Shown here piece by piece: positions 16,168 through 26,645 of a DNA stretch of 64,000 nucleotides. Position numbers and translations under genes: made by a program. Every line of letters begins with the position of its first letter. Positions within the stretch are counted from its first letter, which is position 1. The DNA lies in assembly GCF_007747655.1 (NCBI RefSeq), contig NZ_CP036274.1, forward strand, positions 8,494,001 to 8,558,000, read 5' to 3'. A model generated the notes under the pieces. That model searched no databases and was not told the DNA's origin. It saw only the letters and a list, made by a program, of their open reading frames with translations. This DNA comes from Anatilimnocola aggregata. Lineage in GTDB: Bacteria; Planctomycetota; Planctomycetia; Pirellulales; Pirellulaceae.

Positions 16168-19110
16168 CTATTTGGCGAGCAGTTTTTCCGCTTGGGGCGC
16201 GAGGGCGGCAATGTTGTGAGCCACGGCGACGACATTCCCTTGTTGATCGACGAGCATCATCGTCGGAATGCCGCGCACACCGTACTTGGTGGCGAGTTCG
16301 CCCGCTTCTTCGCCAGCCAATGTTTCCCAGGGGATTTCGTTCTCTTCGAGGTAAGTGGCGAGTGCTTCCTCATCTTTGTCGACGCTCACACCAACCACCT
16401 CGAAGCCTTTGTCCTTCAGCTTTTCACGCAAGGCTTTGACGTTGGGCATCTCTTTGCGACAGGGGCCGCACCAGGTGGCCCAGAAGTCGACGATCACCAC
16501 TTTGCCGCGATACTTTTCCCAGGCGAAGGGAGTTCCATCCGCAAGATTCCCAACGAGTTCCAGCGGCTTGCCGACCAGGTCCGATTCCTTGGTCTCGGGC
16601 TTTTGCGCGAGCTTCTTGCCATAGCGGGCCAATTCTTTACTGCTGCTTTTGGCGAACAGGGTGCCGAACTCGGTGAAGTGCTTTTCGCGAGCATCGCCGT
16701 CGGCCAGTTTGTTGATTAGTTCCACGGTGCCCGAGGCCATCCGCAAATGCTTGGCGGCTAACTTCTCTTTTCCATAGTAGGCTTGCAACTCGGGAAGCAG
16801 CTTCGCGCACTCTTCGGGTGTTAGGGCAGCAGCATCGAGCACTTTTCGTTCTTGCAGATAGAAGGCCGTCTCGCGAGCGACGCGCGGGCGAGTATCGTCC
16901 TTCAGCGCGGCAACAAACTCCTTTAGCTGCTCATCGGCGATGGCGTCGTCGTTGCAGGCCGCGGTGTGCAGGATCGCGAGCTTGTTTTCGATGGCCAGGA
17001 GTTGTTCCGATTCTTTCGCCCCCTTGTCGGCGAGGATGCGATCGCAGGCATCGACGATGGCCGCCGTGAAGCCTGGTCGCGCTTGAATCGTCTTGGGCTT
17101 ATCAAGCATTCGCAGCAGCCAATCGGTCAGCTGCGTGCTGGTGAGGTCCGGCTTCGCCAGGTAGGCATTCGGCTCGGGCGGCGTTGCGGCGGCATCCTTC
17201 ACTTCGGCCGCTTCTTCCGCCAAGAACGAATGATTCGCCAGCGCTGACCAGGCGGTGGCCAATTGCCGATCGAGCTTACGGAGCCAAGAGCCCCCTTCGT
17301 TCTTCGCCGGGGTAGCTGGCTTCGCGGGTGTCTCTGCCGGTGGTTCTGGAGTTGTGGGGGGCGCTTCGAGCGGTGGAGTGGGGAACGCCCGCGGAATAGT
17401 TGGATTCTCGATGACGGCAGGCTTGATTGAGAAGTCGGGCACTTCTTTCAACCCGAGCAGTTCCTTCAAGCGACCACCCACCCGTTCAGGATCGAGCCGG
17501 AAGTGGAAGATCGAATCGATATTCCCTTCCTTGTTCACCAGGACATAGAAGGGAATCGATTGCAGCCCGAATTGCTGGGCCAGCGAGGTTGCATGCCAAT
17601 CTTCGATCTTCTTCCCGGCGACCACTTCGGGCGAGAGGTAATTCGGGAACGGTACCATCTTCTTTTGATACTTGAAGAAGGCTTCGATTCGCGCGAGGTC
17701 GACATCCAGATCCAGGCCGATTACTTCCAGCCCTTGGGCCCGCAGATCCTCATGCAGTTTGCGGAGGACGGGCATTTCTTCCATGGAGGGGGGCGAGAAG
17801 GTGCCCCATAAATTGACGAGCAGGACCTTGCCTTTGTAATCGGCCAGGTCGAACTTCTTGCCTTCAACCGTAACAGCATCGGCCGCGAAGGGTTGGCCGA
17901 CGAGTGCATATCGCTTGCGACCGCCGGTGATGATCTCTGCCAGTTGCTTGGTCACTTCGTCGTTCTCGTGCCCGCTGTAAGCGGTTTCGAGCATCGCGTA
18001 CATCTTCTCGACCAATGCCGACTTGCCGAGCAATTCGAACCGCATGATTACGTCGAGGACCGGGGCGATGAAGATGGGGTTCGGGTTCTTGTCTTTGAAC
18101 AGCCCCTGCAACTTGGCGAGCAGTTGGTCTTCGGCCCCTTCCTTTTTGTCGTACACATCGTTGAGCATGCTGGGCACATTCAACTCGGTGACGTTGGCCG
18201 AATCGAGCAGGCTCTTGGCGGCGTCGCTTAATTCCTTCATTTCGTTGTCTTGGTACGAAGCGGCAATCATCCGCATGCCCTTGGCAGCGGCATCGCTTTC
18301 GCCACGCTCGCTTAGGAATTGACAGACGCGCGTCGAGACCATGAACACCTGCTGATCGCCACCATCTTTCTCCAGCAGATCTTCGATCCCCTTGAGCACG
18401 ACGGCCGTGTCTACTTTTTCGTTGGCCTGCAGCTTGGCGATCATGTCGGTATTGAAGAGCATCAAGCGGCCGGTGCGGGCCATTTCGGCATTCGGATGCT
18501 TGCTTAATTCTTCGGCGAACAGGGTCATCCGCGTGGGGGCCGAGGGGTCGCGCAATTCGGCCAGGGCGACGAGGGCCTGCGTGGCTTCGCTGAGAGCGAA
18601 CTGATCGAGCTTGGGATGCTTGTTCAGCGTCAACAGTCTGCGGGAGAGTTCGACGATGATCTGCTGCGACTTCACCAGGTTGGCGAGTTGCTCTTCCTGC
18701 GTGTTGCCCGGCGGTTCGGTACTTTTCAACTGATTGATCGCTTCGACCAGCTGAGCAGCTTCGCCGCTGAGGGTGAGCGAACCGTCTTTATCTTCGGCGA
18801 CGCCATTGGCGGGCAGGGCGGGAGGTGTTGTCGGGGGCTGGCCGACGGGCGGTGTTCCTTCGCCGGGGGGCGTCAGGGGTGGTTGCGTGATGGGTGCGGC
18901 GGGCTGTTCGGGCACGGCACCTTGCGGCGGTGTTGCCGGGGGCATGCCACCTTTTTCGCCCGAGTCGTCGCTGACCTTGAACTTCGAGTTTTTCGCGGTC
19001 ACCGGGGCGTCGTCGGTGTTGCAGCCGGTCATGACGAGCCCAGCCCCGAACAGGCCCAGCGAGACCGCGACCGAGAGAAACCGGGCGAGAAGCGAAGAAC
19101 GAATAACCAT
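16168..19110 (-). CDS. Lipoprotein with two TlpA/thioredoxin-like domains, one lacking cysteines
   Basis: 980 residues from the ATG at 19110 (AGGTG upstream). The signal peptide ends LVMTGC, a likely lipobox. A Pro-rich linker (residues ~50-105) and a long helical region (~110-390) lead to a first redoxin domain, where the active-site stretch reads WGTFSPPS (435-442) with no cysteines. After a second Pro/Ala linker and a helical part comes a second TlpA domain with the intact WCGPC (C881, C884) and the cis-proline segment GIPTMMLV. It is probably a periplasmic thiol-disulfide reductase tethered to the membrane; the first domain should be non-catalytic. No cytochrome c maturation genes are adjacent. 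Confidence 0.88.
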   Translation of the reverse strand: MVIRSSLLARFLSVAVSLGLFGAGLVMTGCNTDDAPVTAKNSKFKVSDDSGEKGGMPPATPPQGAVPEQPAAPITQPPLTPPGEGTPPVGQPPTTPPALPANGVAEDKDGSLTLSGEAAQLVEAINQLKSTEPPGNTQEEQLANLVKSQQIIVELSRRLLTLNKHPKLDQFALSEATQALVALAELRDPSAPTRMTLFAEELSKHPNAEMARTGRLMLFNTDMIAKLQANEKVDTAVVLKGIEDLLEKDGGDQQVFMVSTRVCQFLSERGESDAAAKGMRMIAASYQDNEMKELSDAAKSLLDSANVTELNVPSMLNDVYDKKEGAEDQLLAKLQGLFKDKNPNPIFIAPVLDVIMRFELLGKSALVEKMYAMLETAYSGHENDEVTKQLAEIITGGRKRYALVGQPFAADAVTVEGKKFDLADYKGKVLLVNLWGTFSPPSMEEMPVLRKLHEDLRAQGLEVIGLDLDVDLARIEAFFKYQKKMVPFPNYLSPEVVAGKKIEDWHATSLAQQFGLQSIPFYVLVNKEGNIDSIFHFRLDPERVGGRLKELLGLKEVPDFSIKPAVIENPTIPRAFPTPPLEAPPTTPEPPAETPAKPATPAKNEGGSWLRKLDRQLATAWSALANHSFLAEEAAEVKDAAATPPEPNAYLAKPDLTSTQLTDWLLRMLDKPKTIQARPGFTAAIVDACDRILADKGAKESEQLLAIENKLAILHTAACNDDAIADEQLKEFVAALKDDTRPRVARETAFYLQERKVLDAAALTPEECAKLLPELQAYYGKEKLAAKHLRMASGTVELINKLADGDAREKHFTEFGTLFAKSSSKELARYGKKLAQKPETKESDLVGKPLELVGNLADGTPFAWEKYRGKVVIVDFWATWCGPCRKEMPNVKALREKLKDKGFEVVGVSVDKDEEALATYLEENEIPWETLAGEEAGELATKYGVRGIPTMMLVDQQGNVVAVAHNIAALAPQAEKLLAK

Positions 19111-19633
19111 CACTGCACCTGAGCAAGCCAGCGGAATATGCCGCGACAAAGCGTCGCCACGCCGGAATTCTAGCGCAAGCGGGCGAAATAAGCATCCCCG
19201 AATCGGCTGCTAGCGGGGGATTGCGGCGAGCAGCGAAGGGCTGGGGTCGGCGGTCTGGCGCGAGCCAATCGCCACGATTTTTGTCGGCTCGCAATTCACC
19301 GAAGACGGTTGATTTCAATTCGAGTTACGTCACGAACCGCGGCGCGCACGCCAACGGGCGCCTGTTGATAAATGCCGGGAGTTTTTCAACACTGCCTGCG
19401 ATATTCCCCGGGAACGGCACAAAGTAGTGTTGAAAAATTCGACCCTTAATCAACGTTGAGGATGATTTCGACGATTGCCTGGGCCGCGCGTCGTGAACGT
19501 AAGTCATCCAGGCGGGCTTCAGCGGTGAACCTCACCGTCGCGGCGTGCCTCCCTCATTTCCAGTGGCTCCGTTACAATGTTTCGCTTCTCCTAGGATCTG
19601 ACTTTCGCCCGCGCAACTCCCGAAAGACCACTT
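19111..19633. repeat. Gene-free stretch with paired GTTGA...TCAAC hairpins (19364-19454)
   Basis: This is the divergent region between the TlpA lipoprotein gene and metG. It contains two palindromes (19364-19390 and 19429-19454) whose facing arms form a perfect 12-bp inverted repeat, TTTTTCAACACT (19382-19393) with AGTGTTGAAAAA (19426-19437). The same element occurs at 29247-29338. No gene is seen in the rest of the stretch. Confidence 0.65.
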
Positions 19634-21712
19634 GTGGCCGCTTCGAACTCCCCCAGCCCGAAACGCATCCTGGTCACGTCGGCCCTGCCGTACGCCAACG
19701 GGCCAATCCACATTGGCCACCTGGTCGAGTACATCCAGACCGATATCTGGGTCCGCTACCAGAAACTGCAAGGCCGCCGCTGCATCTACGTTTGCGCCGA
19801 CGATACCCACGGCACGGCGATCATGATCAGTGCCCGCAAGGCCGGCATTTCCGAAGAGCAGTTCATTGCCAAGGTGAGTGAAGAACACCAGCGCGATTTT
19901 GCCGGCTTTCAAATCGAGTTCGATAACTACGGCAGCACCAACAGCCCCGAGAACCGCGAACTTTGCGGCATCTTTTGGACGAAGTTGCGAGCAGCGGGGC
20001 TGGTGAAAGAAAAGAGCGTCGATCAACTCTACGACACCACTGCTGGTACCTTCCTCGCCGATCGCTTTGTGAAGGGAACTTGCCCCGTCTGTAAATCGCC
20101 GAACCAGTACGGCGACAATTGCGATAAGTGCAGCTCGACCTATACTCCCGCGGACTTGATCGACCCCGTCAGCACGCTCAGCGGCACCAAGCCTGAAGTG
20201 CGCAGTGCTTCGCATTCGTTTGTGGAACTCGAAAAACTGCACGGCTTTTTGACGGAGTGGACGCAATCGGGCGAGCATCTGCAGACCGAAGTCGCGAACT
20301 ATTTGAAGGGACACTTTCTCGGCGAAGAACTGCGCGATTGGGACGTCAGCCGTCCCTCGCCTTATTTCGGCTTCGAGATTCCCGATTCGCCGGGCAACTA
20401 TTGGTACGTCTGGTTCGATGCTCCCATCGGTTACATCGCCAGCACCTGGCAATGGTGCAAGATTCATGGCGAGCAGTTGCCTGACTGGTGGCAATCGCCC
20501 GAAACCGAAGTCCATCACTTCATCGGCAAAGACATCACTTATTTCCATACGCTCTTTTGGCCCGGCATGCTCAAGACGGCGGGTTACAACCTGCCCGAGA
20601 AGGTTCACATTCACGGCTTCTTGACTGTGGGTGGCGAAAAGATGAGCAAGAGCAAAGGGACGTTCATCCGCGCGGCGACGTTTCTCAAGCATCTCGATCC
20701 CGCTGCGCTGCGGTACTACTACGCGAGCAAGCTCGGCCCCCGCTTGGACGATCTCGATCTCAATCCGGATGAGTTCGTCGACAAGGTCAACAGCGACCTC
20801 GTCGGCAAGGTGGTGAATCTGGCCAGCCGGACGGCGAAGTTCCTGCAAGCGACTGGGCTGTCGGAAAAATACCCCGACGACGGCGGGCTTCTCGCACAAG
20901 GTGCTGCAGCAGGGACTGCGATTGCCGACGCTTATCAAAATTGCGACTTCGCCCGCGCGACACGCTTGATCATGGAACTGGCCGATCGAGCGAATCCGTA
21001 TATCGATGCCCAAGCGCCGTGGAAACTCGCCAAGGATCCTGCCAAGGCCAGCGAAGTTCGCGATGTCTGCACCGTCGGACTGAATCTGTTCCGGCAATTG
21101 GTTGTCTACCTCGCTCCGATCCTGCCCAAGCTGGCCGAAGAATCGGGCAAGCTATTGAACGATCCGATCACCAGTTGGCAGCAGGCGCAGCAGCCATTGG
21201 TGGGCACTCCCATTCAAACTTACGCACACCTCTTCAAACGAGTTGAGAAGAAAGACATCGACGCCATGATCGAAGAAGAAAAAGCCGCGGCTGCCGCTGC
21301 GGAACCAGCCCCCGTCCATACCGCCCCGACTGCGAACCCCGCTGACTCGGGCGCAGCGCTCGAAGCTGAGCCGCTGCTGACGGAGCAAATCTCGATCGAC
21401 GACTTCACCAAGGTCGATCTCCGCGTGGCCCGCGTGCTCGAAGCGAGCGAAGTTCCCGAAGCGAAGAAGCTCCTCAAGCTCAAATTGAGCATGGGGGGCG
21501 GTGTTGAGCGGCAAGTCTTCGCCGGCATCAAGGCTGCCTACAAGCCCGAGCAACTCGTCGGCCGGCTGGTCATCATGGTCGCCAACCTGGCTCCCCGACA
21601 AATGAAGTTCGGCCTGAGCGAAGGGATGGTCACCGCTTGCGGACCCGGCGGTGCCGAAGTCTTCCTCCTCGCGCTCGATGAAGGTGCCGTCCCTGGCATG
21701 CGCGTGCATTAG
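19634..21712 (+). CDS. metG: Methionyl-tRNA synthetase with C-terminal tRNA-binding domain
   Basis: 692 residues from a GTG start. Class I synthetase signatures are intact: HIGH in [12 protein letters not shown] near residue 25 and KMSKS at 336-340. A zinc-knuckle-type insert ([17 protein letters not shown], residues ~152-168) is present as in the E. coli-type enzyme. The anticodon-binding helical domain follows, then an Ala/Pro-rich linker (~540-580) and a C-terminal OB-fold domain ([26 protein letters not shown]...[10 protein letters not shown]) related to Trbp111, which strengthens tRNA binding. It charges tRNA-Met and initiator tRNA in the cytoplasm. Confidence 0.97.
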   Translation: MAASNSPSPKRILVTSALPYANGPIHIGHLVEYIQTDIWVRYQKLQGRRCIYVCADDTHGTAIMISARKAGISEEQFIAKVSEEHQRDFAGFQIEFDNYGSTNSPENRELCGIFWTKLRAAGLVKEKSVDQLYDTTAGTFLADRFVKGTCPVCKSPNQYGDNCDKCSSTYTPADLIDPVSTLSGTKPEVRSASHSFVELEKLHGFLTEWTQSGEHLQTEVANYLKGHFLGEELRDWDVSRPSPYFGFEIPDSPGNYWYVWFDAPIGYIASTWQWCKIHGEQLPDWWQSPETEVHHFIGKDITYFHTLFWPGMLKTAGYNLPEKVHIHGFLTVGGEKMSKSKGTFIRAATFLKHLDPAALRYYYASKLGPRLDDLDLNPDEFVDKVNSDLVGKVVNLASRTAKFLQATGLSEKYPDDGGLLAQGAAAGTAIADAYQNCDFARATRLIMELADRANPYIDAQAPWKLAKDPAKASEVRDVCTVGLNLFRQLVVYLAPILPKLAEESGKLLNDPITSWQQAQQPLVGTPIQTYAHLFKRVEKKDIDAMIEEEKAAAAAAEPAPVHTAPTANPADSGAALEAEPLLTEQISIDDFTKVDLRVARVLEASEVPEAKKLLKLKLSMGGGVERQVFAGIKAAYKPEQLVGRLVIMVANLAPRQMKFGLSEGMVTACGPGGAEVFLLALDEGAVPGMRVH

Positions 21713-21737
21713 AGCTCGCCGGCTAATGAGCGGGAGC

Positions 21738-22841
21738 CTAGCCCCGCTTCTCTAAGCGGCGGTAGGCTTCGGTGGCGAGATTTTGGACCTTGGTGCGGTC
21801 GGACTTAAGCTGTTCGAGCGGATCGGTGCTCAGGTCTTTGAGGGCCTGAATGAGCGGCTGCATGTCAGCCTGGGGGTTGTGTTCGGCGAGGGCCATCGTC
21901 CCTTGCACGCCGGCCACGAGCACCGCGATGCGCTTGCGATCTTTGTCGGCAGCTGTGGTTTCGTCCTTGGCGGCCTGCGGATTGTCGGCCGCGAGCATTT
22001 CCTTCAGCACGCGGGTGGCCGCTTCGTCCCCTTGGCGGCACAGGCCGGTGGCCGCGTTGTAGCGGGCCGATGAATAAGGATCGTTGAGCATCAGGGTGAG
22101 GCGATCGCGGGCTTTTTCGCCCCCGATGACGCCCAGCGTGAAGGCCGCCACGGCACGCACTTCGGAGCGGGGCTGGTACTCGCCGTCAGCTGACTTGGGC
22201 GTGGGAACGGCCGAGTCTTCGACCGCGCGAGAAGCTTCTAACACGGCTTGCACCACCTTGTCGTCCTTGCGCAGCTCTTCTGCACCCACGTTGCGGGCCA
22301 GCGTGGCGAGACCTTCGAGGGCACTCAAGCGAACGGAAACTTCGAGCGGGTCTTTTTCTTCGTTTGCTAGCCGGGCGAGGAGCGGGGCACCATCGAGCAC
22401 ATTGAACGAACCAATCGCGCGGCAGAGGAACATGCGGCGCTTGATGCGCAGGACGTCCCCTTTGTCGTTGCCGCCGTGCAACGGATGGGCGAGGTCGGAC
22501 TCGACCAGGCTGACCAGTTCTTTCGCCAGGCTGCTATCGCGGCGGAGTTCGTCGTAGCGCGGGTCGGGACTGCGGAGAACTTCGGCCAGGGTGTAACCGC
22601 TCTGCCAGCTGACATCGGTACCACGGCGCAGTTCTTCGACCAGCTTTTTGGGGTCGTCGCGACCCGCCTGAGCGAGCCAACTGAACGACAGCCACAACAG
22701 GACAACGATCGAAACGATGGCCAGCGGAATGAGGAACAGCTGCATAATGAATGCAGCAGTGGGTGCTTCGACCGGGGGGAGGTGATCGGTGGGCCGCTTG
22801 GCTTCGACCGGCTGGGGGTCGGCGGCATCGGGCGAAGACAT
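21738..22841 (-). CDS. Membrane-anchored HEAT-repeat protein
   Basis: 367 residues. The ATG at 22841 has GGAG about 10 nt upstream. A Pro-rich cytosolic N-terminus (~35 residues) precedes one transmembrane helix (FIMQLFLIPLAIVSIVVLLWLSFSWLAQ, ~32-60). The remainder is alpha-helical with HEAT-like repeats, for example PLEVSVRLSALEGLATLARN, EVRAVAAFTLGVIGGEKARD and PYSSARYNAATGLCRQGDEAATRVLKEML. HEAT repeats act as protein-binding scaffolds; the partner is unknown. It is convergent with metG, 25 nt apart. Confidence 0.8.
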   Translation of the reverse strand: MSSPDAADPQPVEAKRPTDHLPPVEAPTAAFIMQLFLIPLAIVSIVVLLWLSFSWLAQAGRDDPKKLVEELRRGTDVSWQSGYTLAEVLRSPDPRYDELRRDSSLAKELVSLVESDLAHPLHGGNDKGDVLRIKRRMFLCRAIGSFNVLDGAPLLARLANEEKDPLEVSVRLSALEGLATLARNVGAEELRKDDKVVQAVLEASRAVEDSAVPTPKSADGEYQPRSEVRAVAAFTLGVIGGEKARDRLTLMLNDPYSSARYNAATGLCRQGDEAATRVLKEMLAADNPQAAKDETTAADKDRKRIAVLVAGVQGTMALAEHNPQADMQPLIQALKDLSTDPLEQLKSDRTKVQNLATEAYRRLEKRG

Positions 22842-22942
22842 GCACAAAACTCCGGAAAACAAACGCGCTGGCACCTACTTCAGTGGAACAATTCAGTTTA
22901 GGCTCAGCGGCTAGGGGCTAATAGGGGGAGGTTTTGCTGCGG

Positions 22943-23668
22943 ATGCTGTTGCTCGACCTGACATTGCCGACAGCGGCCGAGAATCTGGCACTCGACGAAG
23001 CGCTGCTGGACTCGGTCGACGAGCAGCCCGCTGCGCCCGAGTTACTCCGCCTGTGGGAATGCCCGCAAACGGCAGTCGTGCTCGGCAGGTCGTGCCGGGC
23101 AGCGGAGGAAGTCGACCTCGCTGCGTGCGAGCAGGCAGATATTCCGGTGCTGCGGCGAACTTCGGGCGGCGGAACGGTGCTCATCGGTCCTGGCTGCCTG
23201 ATGTTCTCGCTGCGACTCAGCTATCTCGCGCGGCCCCACTTTCGCCTGCTCGACCAGGCCCATCACGAAGTGCTAACCACCGTCGCAGCTGCGGTGAACT
23301 CGGTAATCCCGAATGGGCGGATCGAACCGCGGGGCACAAGTGACCTGGCCATTGGCGAAACGAAGGTCTCGGGGAACAGTTTGCGCTGCAAGCGGAACTT
23401 CCTCCTCTATCACGGCACACTTCTCTACGATTTCGATCTGACCTTGGTTCAGCAATTGCTCCACCCACCACCACGACAGCCCGAATATCGCCACCAGCGC
23501 CCGCATCGCGACTTCGTCACCAACCTGTCTGCCGATCCGCTGCAATTACGCTCTGCACTTGCCCACCATTGGCAAGCCACCAAACCCACCAGCGATTGGC
23601 CCCAGGAACTGACCGCGCGATTAGAACGGCAGCGGTACGGTCGAGCGGAATGGAACTTGGAACGCTAA
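22943..23668 (+). CDS. Lipoate-protein ligase A-like (BPL_LplA_LipB) protein
   Basis: 241 residues from the ATG at 22943, with GGGGGAGG 11 nt upstream; a TTG at 22934 lies too close to that sequence. Family motifs: LALDEALLD, VVLGRSCRAAEEVD, the glycine-rich RRTSGGGTVLIGPG, and the catalytic-lysine segment IGETKVSGNSLRCKRNFLLYHGTLLYD. Members attach lipoate or octanoate to lipoyl domains, or transfer octanoyl groups. Which reaction occurs here cannot be decided from sequence. It is followed after 105 nt by apt on the same strand. Confidence 0.85.
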   Translation: MLLLDLTLPTAAENLALDEALLDSVDEQPAAPELLRLWECPQTAVVLGRSCRAAEEVDLAACEQADIPVLRRTSGGGTVLIGPGCLMFSLRLSYLARPHFRLLDQAHHEVLTTVAAAVNSVIPNGRIEPRGTSDLAIGETKVSGNSLRCKRNFLLYHGTLLYDFDLTLVQQLLHPPPRQPEYRHQRPHRDFVTNLSADPLQLRSALAHHWQATKPTSDWPQELTARLERQRYGRAEWNLER

Positions 23669-23773
23669 TGGAAGGGACTGCACCCCGTACAAGGGACGAG
23701 AACGGTTGCGTATATTTGGGAAATCGCTATTCGGTTTATTTGAACCATCGACCTTCGCAGCAACGAACCAATC

Positions 23774-24298
23774 ATGAACGCAGCAGCTGACCTGAAGAGC
23801 TACATCCGCGACATTCCCGACTTTCCCAAGCCGGGAATCATGTTTCGCGATATCACGCCGCTGCTGGCCTCAGCCGGTGCCTTTCGCTCGGCGATTGATC
23901 GGCTGGCAGATCAGTATCGAGACGCACGAATCGACGTGATTGTCGCCGCCGAAGCGCGGGGCTTTATCTTCGCCGCGCCATTGGCCTTGGCGCTGGGCGC
24001 GGGATTTGTGCCGATTCGCAAGCCCGGCAAATTGCCGTTCGATAAGCACTCGTTCAATTACGAATTGGAGTATGGTTCCGACACGCTCGAAATGCACGTC
24101 GACGGTTTGCAAGCGGGCCAGCGCGTGCTGGTGATCGATGACTTGCTGGCCACCGGTGGCACCGTTCGCGCGTGCGCTCAATTGGTCGAGCGCTGCGGCG
24201 GCACCATCGTGGGCTGTGCCTTCGCCATCGAACTGCTCGCACTCAATGGCCGGAAGATCATTGAGCCCTACGAAGTCTTCAGCCTGTTGCAGTACTAA
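23774..24298 (+). CDS. apt: Adenine phosphoribosyltransferase
   Basis: 174 residues, standard length. It opens [25 protein letters not shown], as in apt proteins. It also has [29 protein letters not shown] and the PRPP-binding loop [13 protein letters not shown]. The enzyme converts adenine and PRPP to AMP and pyrophosphate in purine salvage. It is convergent with the esterase gene 14 nt downstream. Confidence 0.95.
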   Translation: MNAAADLKSYIRDIPDFPKPGIMFRDITPLLASAGAFRSAIDRLADQYRDARIDVIVAAEARGFIFAAPLALALGAGFVPIRKPGKLPFDKHSFNYELEYGSDTLEMHVDGLQAGQRVLVIDDLLATGGTVRACAQLVERCGGTIVGCAFAIELLALNGRKIIEPYEVFSLLQY

Positions 24299-24312
24299 GC
24301 GACGGTCGACGA

Positions 24313-25548
24313 CTACTTCACCACAACGCGCGTGCTGACGATCGCACCGCGGTCGTCGGTGACGGTCAGAAACCAGACAGCGGCATCGCCGGGGAGTGCC
24401 GGAGCGATGATCTGATCGCCATCGATCTTGGCAGGAACGCTTTTCCAGGTCCGTTTGTTGATCGGCCCGCCGTCAGTCGAGTAATGCACCGCAGCCTCTT
24501 TAAGCCCGGTCGCGTGTTCGCAGTGGGCGGTTACCTGCTTGCCATCGAGCTTGGGATCGGCCAGCTTCGGCAGCGCTTTGCCGCCGATCAGGTGCTGGTC
24601 GATGAACAGGCCAATCTCCTGCGGCAGCCAGCCGGGGGGATGGCCGTGCGGCATGTTCACTGTCATGCGCATTTGCTTTTCGCCCGGCACCGCGTCGTAG
24701 CTCTTCATGTAGCTATCGATGGGGTAGGCGAAGTCGTTGGTGCCGTTGACGAACAGAATCGGCATGCTGACGGCGGGCAGATATTGCTTCGGATCCCACA
24801 ACTGCGTCCAACGCGTGCTTTGCTCGTCGGTCATCTTTTTCATGCGATCGGTCCAGGCACTGTTCTCCTGCAAGAACCCGCAGCCATACACGGGCACGGC
24901 TGCCTTGAAGCGGTTGTCGACACCCGAGACGATGCACGTGAGATAGCCGCCCCAGCTAATACCGGTGACGCCGGTCTTCTCGGCATCGACTTCCGGAAAA
25001 CTGCGAATCAGCGAGTGGGCACGAATGACCGCGGCCACCGCGTGATAGGGCCACTGCTCACCGGGCTCCTTTAGCACGCTGCCAAACTTCTCTTCATCAC
25101 CCTGATTCGGCCCGCCATCCGCCAGGCGCGTGCGATTGGCCTGCTGATGAGCGTTCTTTCCTTCCATCGGTTGATGCCCGGCCAGGTCCATGGCAATCGC
25201 GGCATAGCCACGCTTGGCCCACAACTCGGCCCATTCGCGAAACGCCGTTCCGCCGCCGCCATGTACCAGCACCATTGCGGGAAACTTCTGGTCGCTCCGT
25301 GCATTCGTCAGCGTATTGGGCGAAGCATAGTAAGCGAACACCCGCGTCGGCTTCCCGCCGTATGGCTCGCTTTCATAAAAGAGCGACCGCACGGGCTCCG
25401 TTTCGCTCACCCACTCAAACTTCGGTGCTTCGTTCAGCTTTTTCAGATCCCACGGCGAAGTGGCCGGCAGCTTGCCGGGTTCTGCGAGTGCTGGAGAAAC
25501 TGAAGCGACAAACAGGTAAAGGAAGCAGGCGGAGAGGACTTGTTTCAT
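24313..25548 (-). CDS. Secreted alpha/beta-hydrolase (acetyl xylan esterase/dienelactone-hydrolase type)
   Basis: 411 residues. A signal peptide (MKQVLSACFLYLFVASVSPALA) is followed by an alpha/beta hydrolase domain. The oxyanion-loop stretch is VLVHGGGGTAF. The nucleophile elbow G-I-S-W-G lies in KTGVTGISWGGYLTCIVSG, with a possible acid D in NGTNDFAYPID and histidine in MPHGHPPGW. The last ~75 residues form a beta-rich accessory region. It probably cleaves ester bonds on sugars or polysaccharides in the periplasm or outside; the substrate is not certain. No glycan-degradation cluster is seen around it. Confidence 0.82.
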   Translation of the reverse strand: MKQVLSACFLYLFVASVSPALAEPGKLPATSPWDLKKLNEAPKFEWVSETEPVRSLFYESEPYGGKPTRVFAYYASPNTLTNARSDQKFPAMVLVHGGGGTAFREWAELWAKRGYAAIAMDLAGHQPMEGKNAHQQANRTRLADGGPNQGDEEKFGSVLKEPGEQWPYHAVAAVIRAHSLIRSFPEVDAEKTGVTGISWGGYLTCIVSGVDNRFKAAVPVYGCGFLQENSAWTDRMKKMTDEQSTRWTQLWDPKQYLPAVSMPILFVNGTNDFAYPIDSYMKSYDAVPGEKQMRMTVNMPHGHPPGWLPQEIGLFIDQHLIGGKALPKLADPKLDGKQVTAHCEHATGLKEAAVHYSTDGGPINKRTWKSVPAKIDGDQIIAPALPGDAAVWFLTVTDDRGAIVSTRVVVK

Positions 25549-25680
25549 CGCAAAGTTCTCGGTGGGAACGGCAAATTTGGAAGAGCGAAGAAGCTTATCT
25601 GTAACGGAACATTCGGGCCGTTACAATCACTTGCTTCAGCCCACTCGCAATGTTTCCCTTGCAGACGAAGGAGATCAGCC

Positions 25681-26541
25681 ATCGAGGACAACCCCCAGCC
25701 ACTGCCGACTCCGAACTCGTCGGCTGAGCACGATTTGGGGCCGTTGTTTTTCGAACGCCGAATGACGCAAGCAGACTTGCAGCAGGCCCTCATTGCTTTG
25801 GCGATTGCTGCCGCCGGATGTGTGTTCGTGGTGGTGATGGCTGCTACCGATCCCAATACGATGCCGGGAGTCTCAAAGGCGGAGATTGCCCTCCACTCGA
25901 GTTGGATGTTGGGAGTTGCGTGGCTGGTTTTTGCCGCGATCGTCTATGGATCGTGGTTTACGGTGGTCCGTGTCTACACGGCCGGGATCGTCCGCACCAC
26001 GTTGCTGGGCACCACATCGCTGCACGACCGCGATGTGGAACGGATGTCCTACAGTGCCGTCGACAAGTACACCCAAAATGGTATCTATCGTTACACAACC
26101 TACTCGCTGATGTTAAAGCCGTTTGCGGTAGCGAGGGGCAAACCGATCTCGTTCACTCTCACCTGCGATCTTCCTGGTGATCGACGCATGGAAGTGCTAC
26201 GCGACCGAATCGCGGCGCGGATCGCAGCGAACATGATCGAAACACTGCAGGTAGCGGGCGAGGTTGAGTGGATCAAGGGGATCACCATTAAGTCGGCGGG
26301 GGTCGAATCTCGGCAAGTTGGAGTCACCCGATTCATTTCCTGGCCGGTGCTGGGCGTGCAGTCGGATAGCGTCTGGATGTATCTATTCGACATCAATCAC
26401 TCGGTGGCTCTGATGCGATTGAACACGGTTAGTCTCAACTTCTTTCCTGGCTGGCAAGTCGTAGCCGAGAAAATACGGCAACAGCAGCCAGCGCAACCTG
26501 GACCACCGCCCACAGGCGGGGATAAGTTCTCACTGAACTGA
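25681..26541 (+). CDS. Two-helix membrane protein of unknown function; start codon possibly AUC
   Basis: 286 residues if translation begins at the ATC at 25681. A near-perfect Shine-Dalgarno AAGGAG (25668-25673) lies 7 nt upstream, and no ATG, GTG or TTG stands in frame at that spot. The nearest in-frame ATG (25762) would remove the Pro-rich, polar N-terminus and start close to the first helix. Two transmembrane helices (about residues 35-55 and 75-95) are followed by a PH-like soluble domain ([39 protein letters not shown]). I do not recognise the family. A short gap separates it from thyA. Confidence 0.65.
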   Translation: MEDNPQPLPTPNSSAEHDLGPLFFERRMTQADLQQALIALAIAAAGCVFVVVMAATDPNTMPGVSKAEIALHSSWMLGVAWLVFAAIVYGSWFTVVRVYTAGIVRTTLLGTTSLHDRDVERMSYSAVDKYTQNGIYRYTTYSLMLKPFAVARGKPISFTLTCDLPGDRRMEVLRDRIAARIAANMIETLQVAGEVEWIKGITIKSAGVESRQVGVTRFISWPVLGVQSDSVWMYLFDINHSVALMRLNTVSLNFFPGWQVVAEKIRQQQPAQPGPPPTGGDKFSLN

Positions 26542-26645
26542 AGTTGGCTACAGGAACTTCCAGACGAGTGAATGCGTTAGAATACGTTTCGTCTGGTTTG
26601 TTTGCTCTGCACTCTGCCCCGCGAACTATTTCGTCCGCCCGCGAC

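Noticed and set aside
19532-21097. 521-codon open frame opposite metG
   Set aside because: Shadow of metG in a high-GC genome; the plus-strand frame has HIGH and KMSKS.
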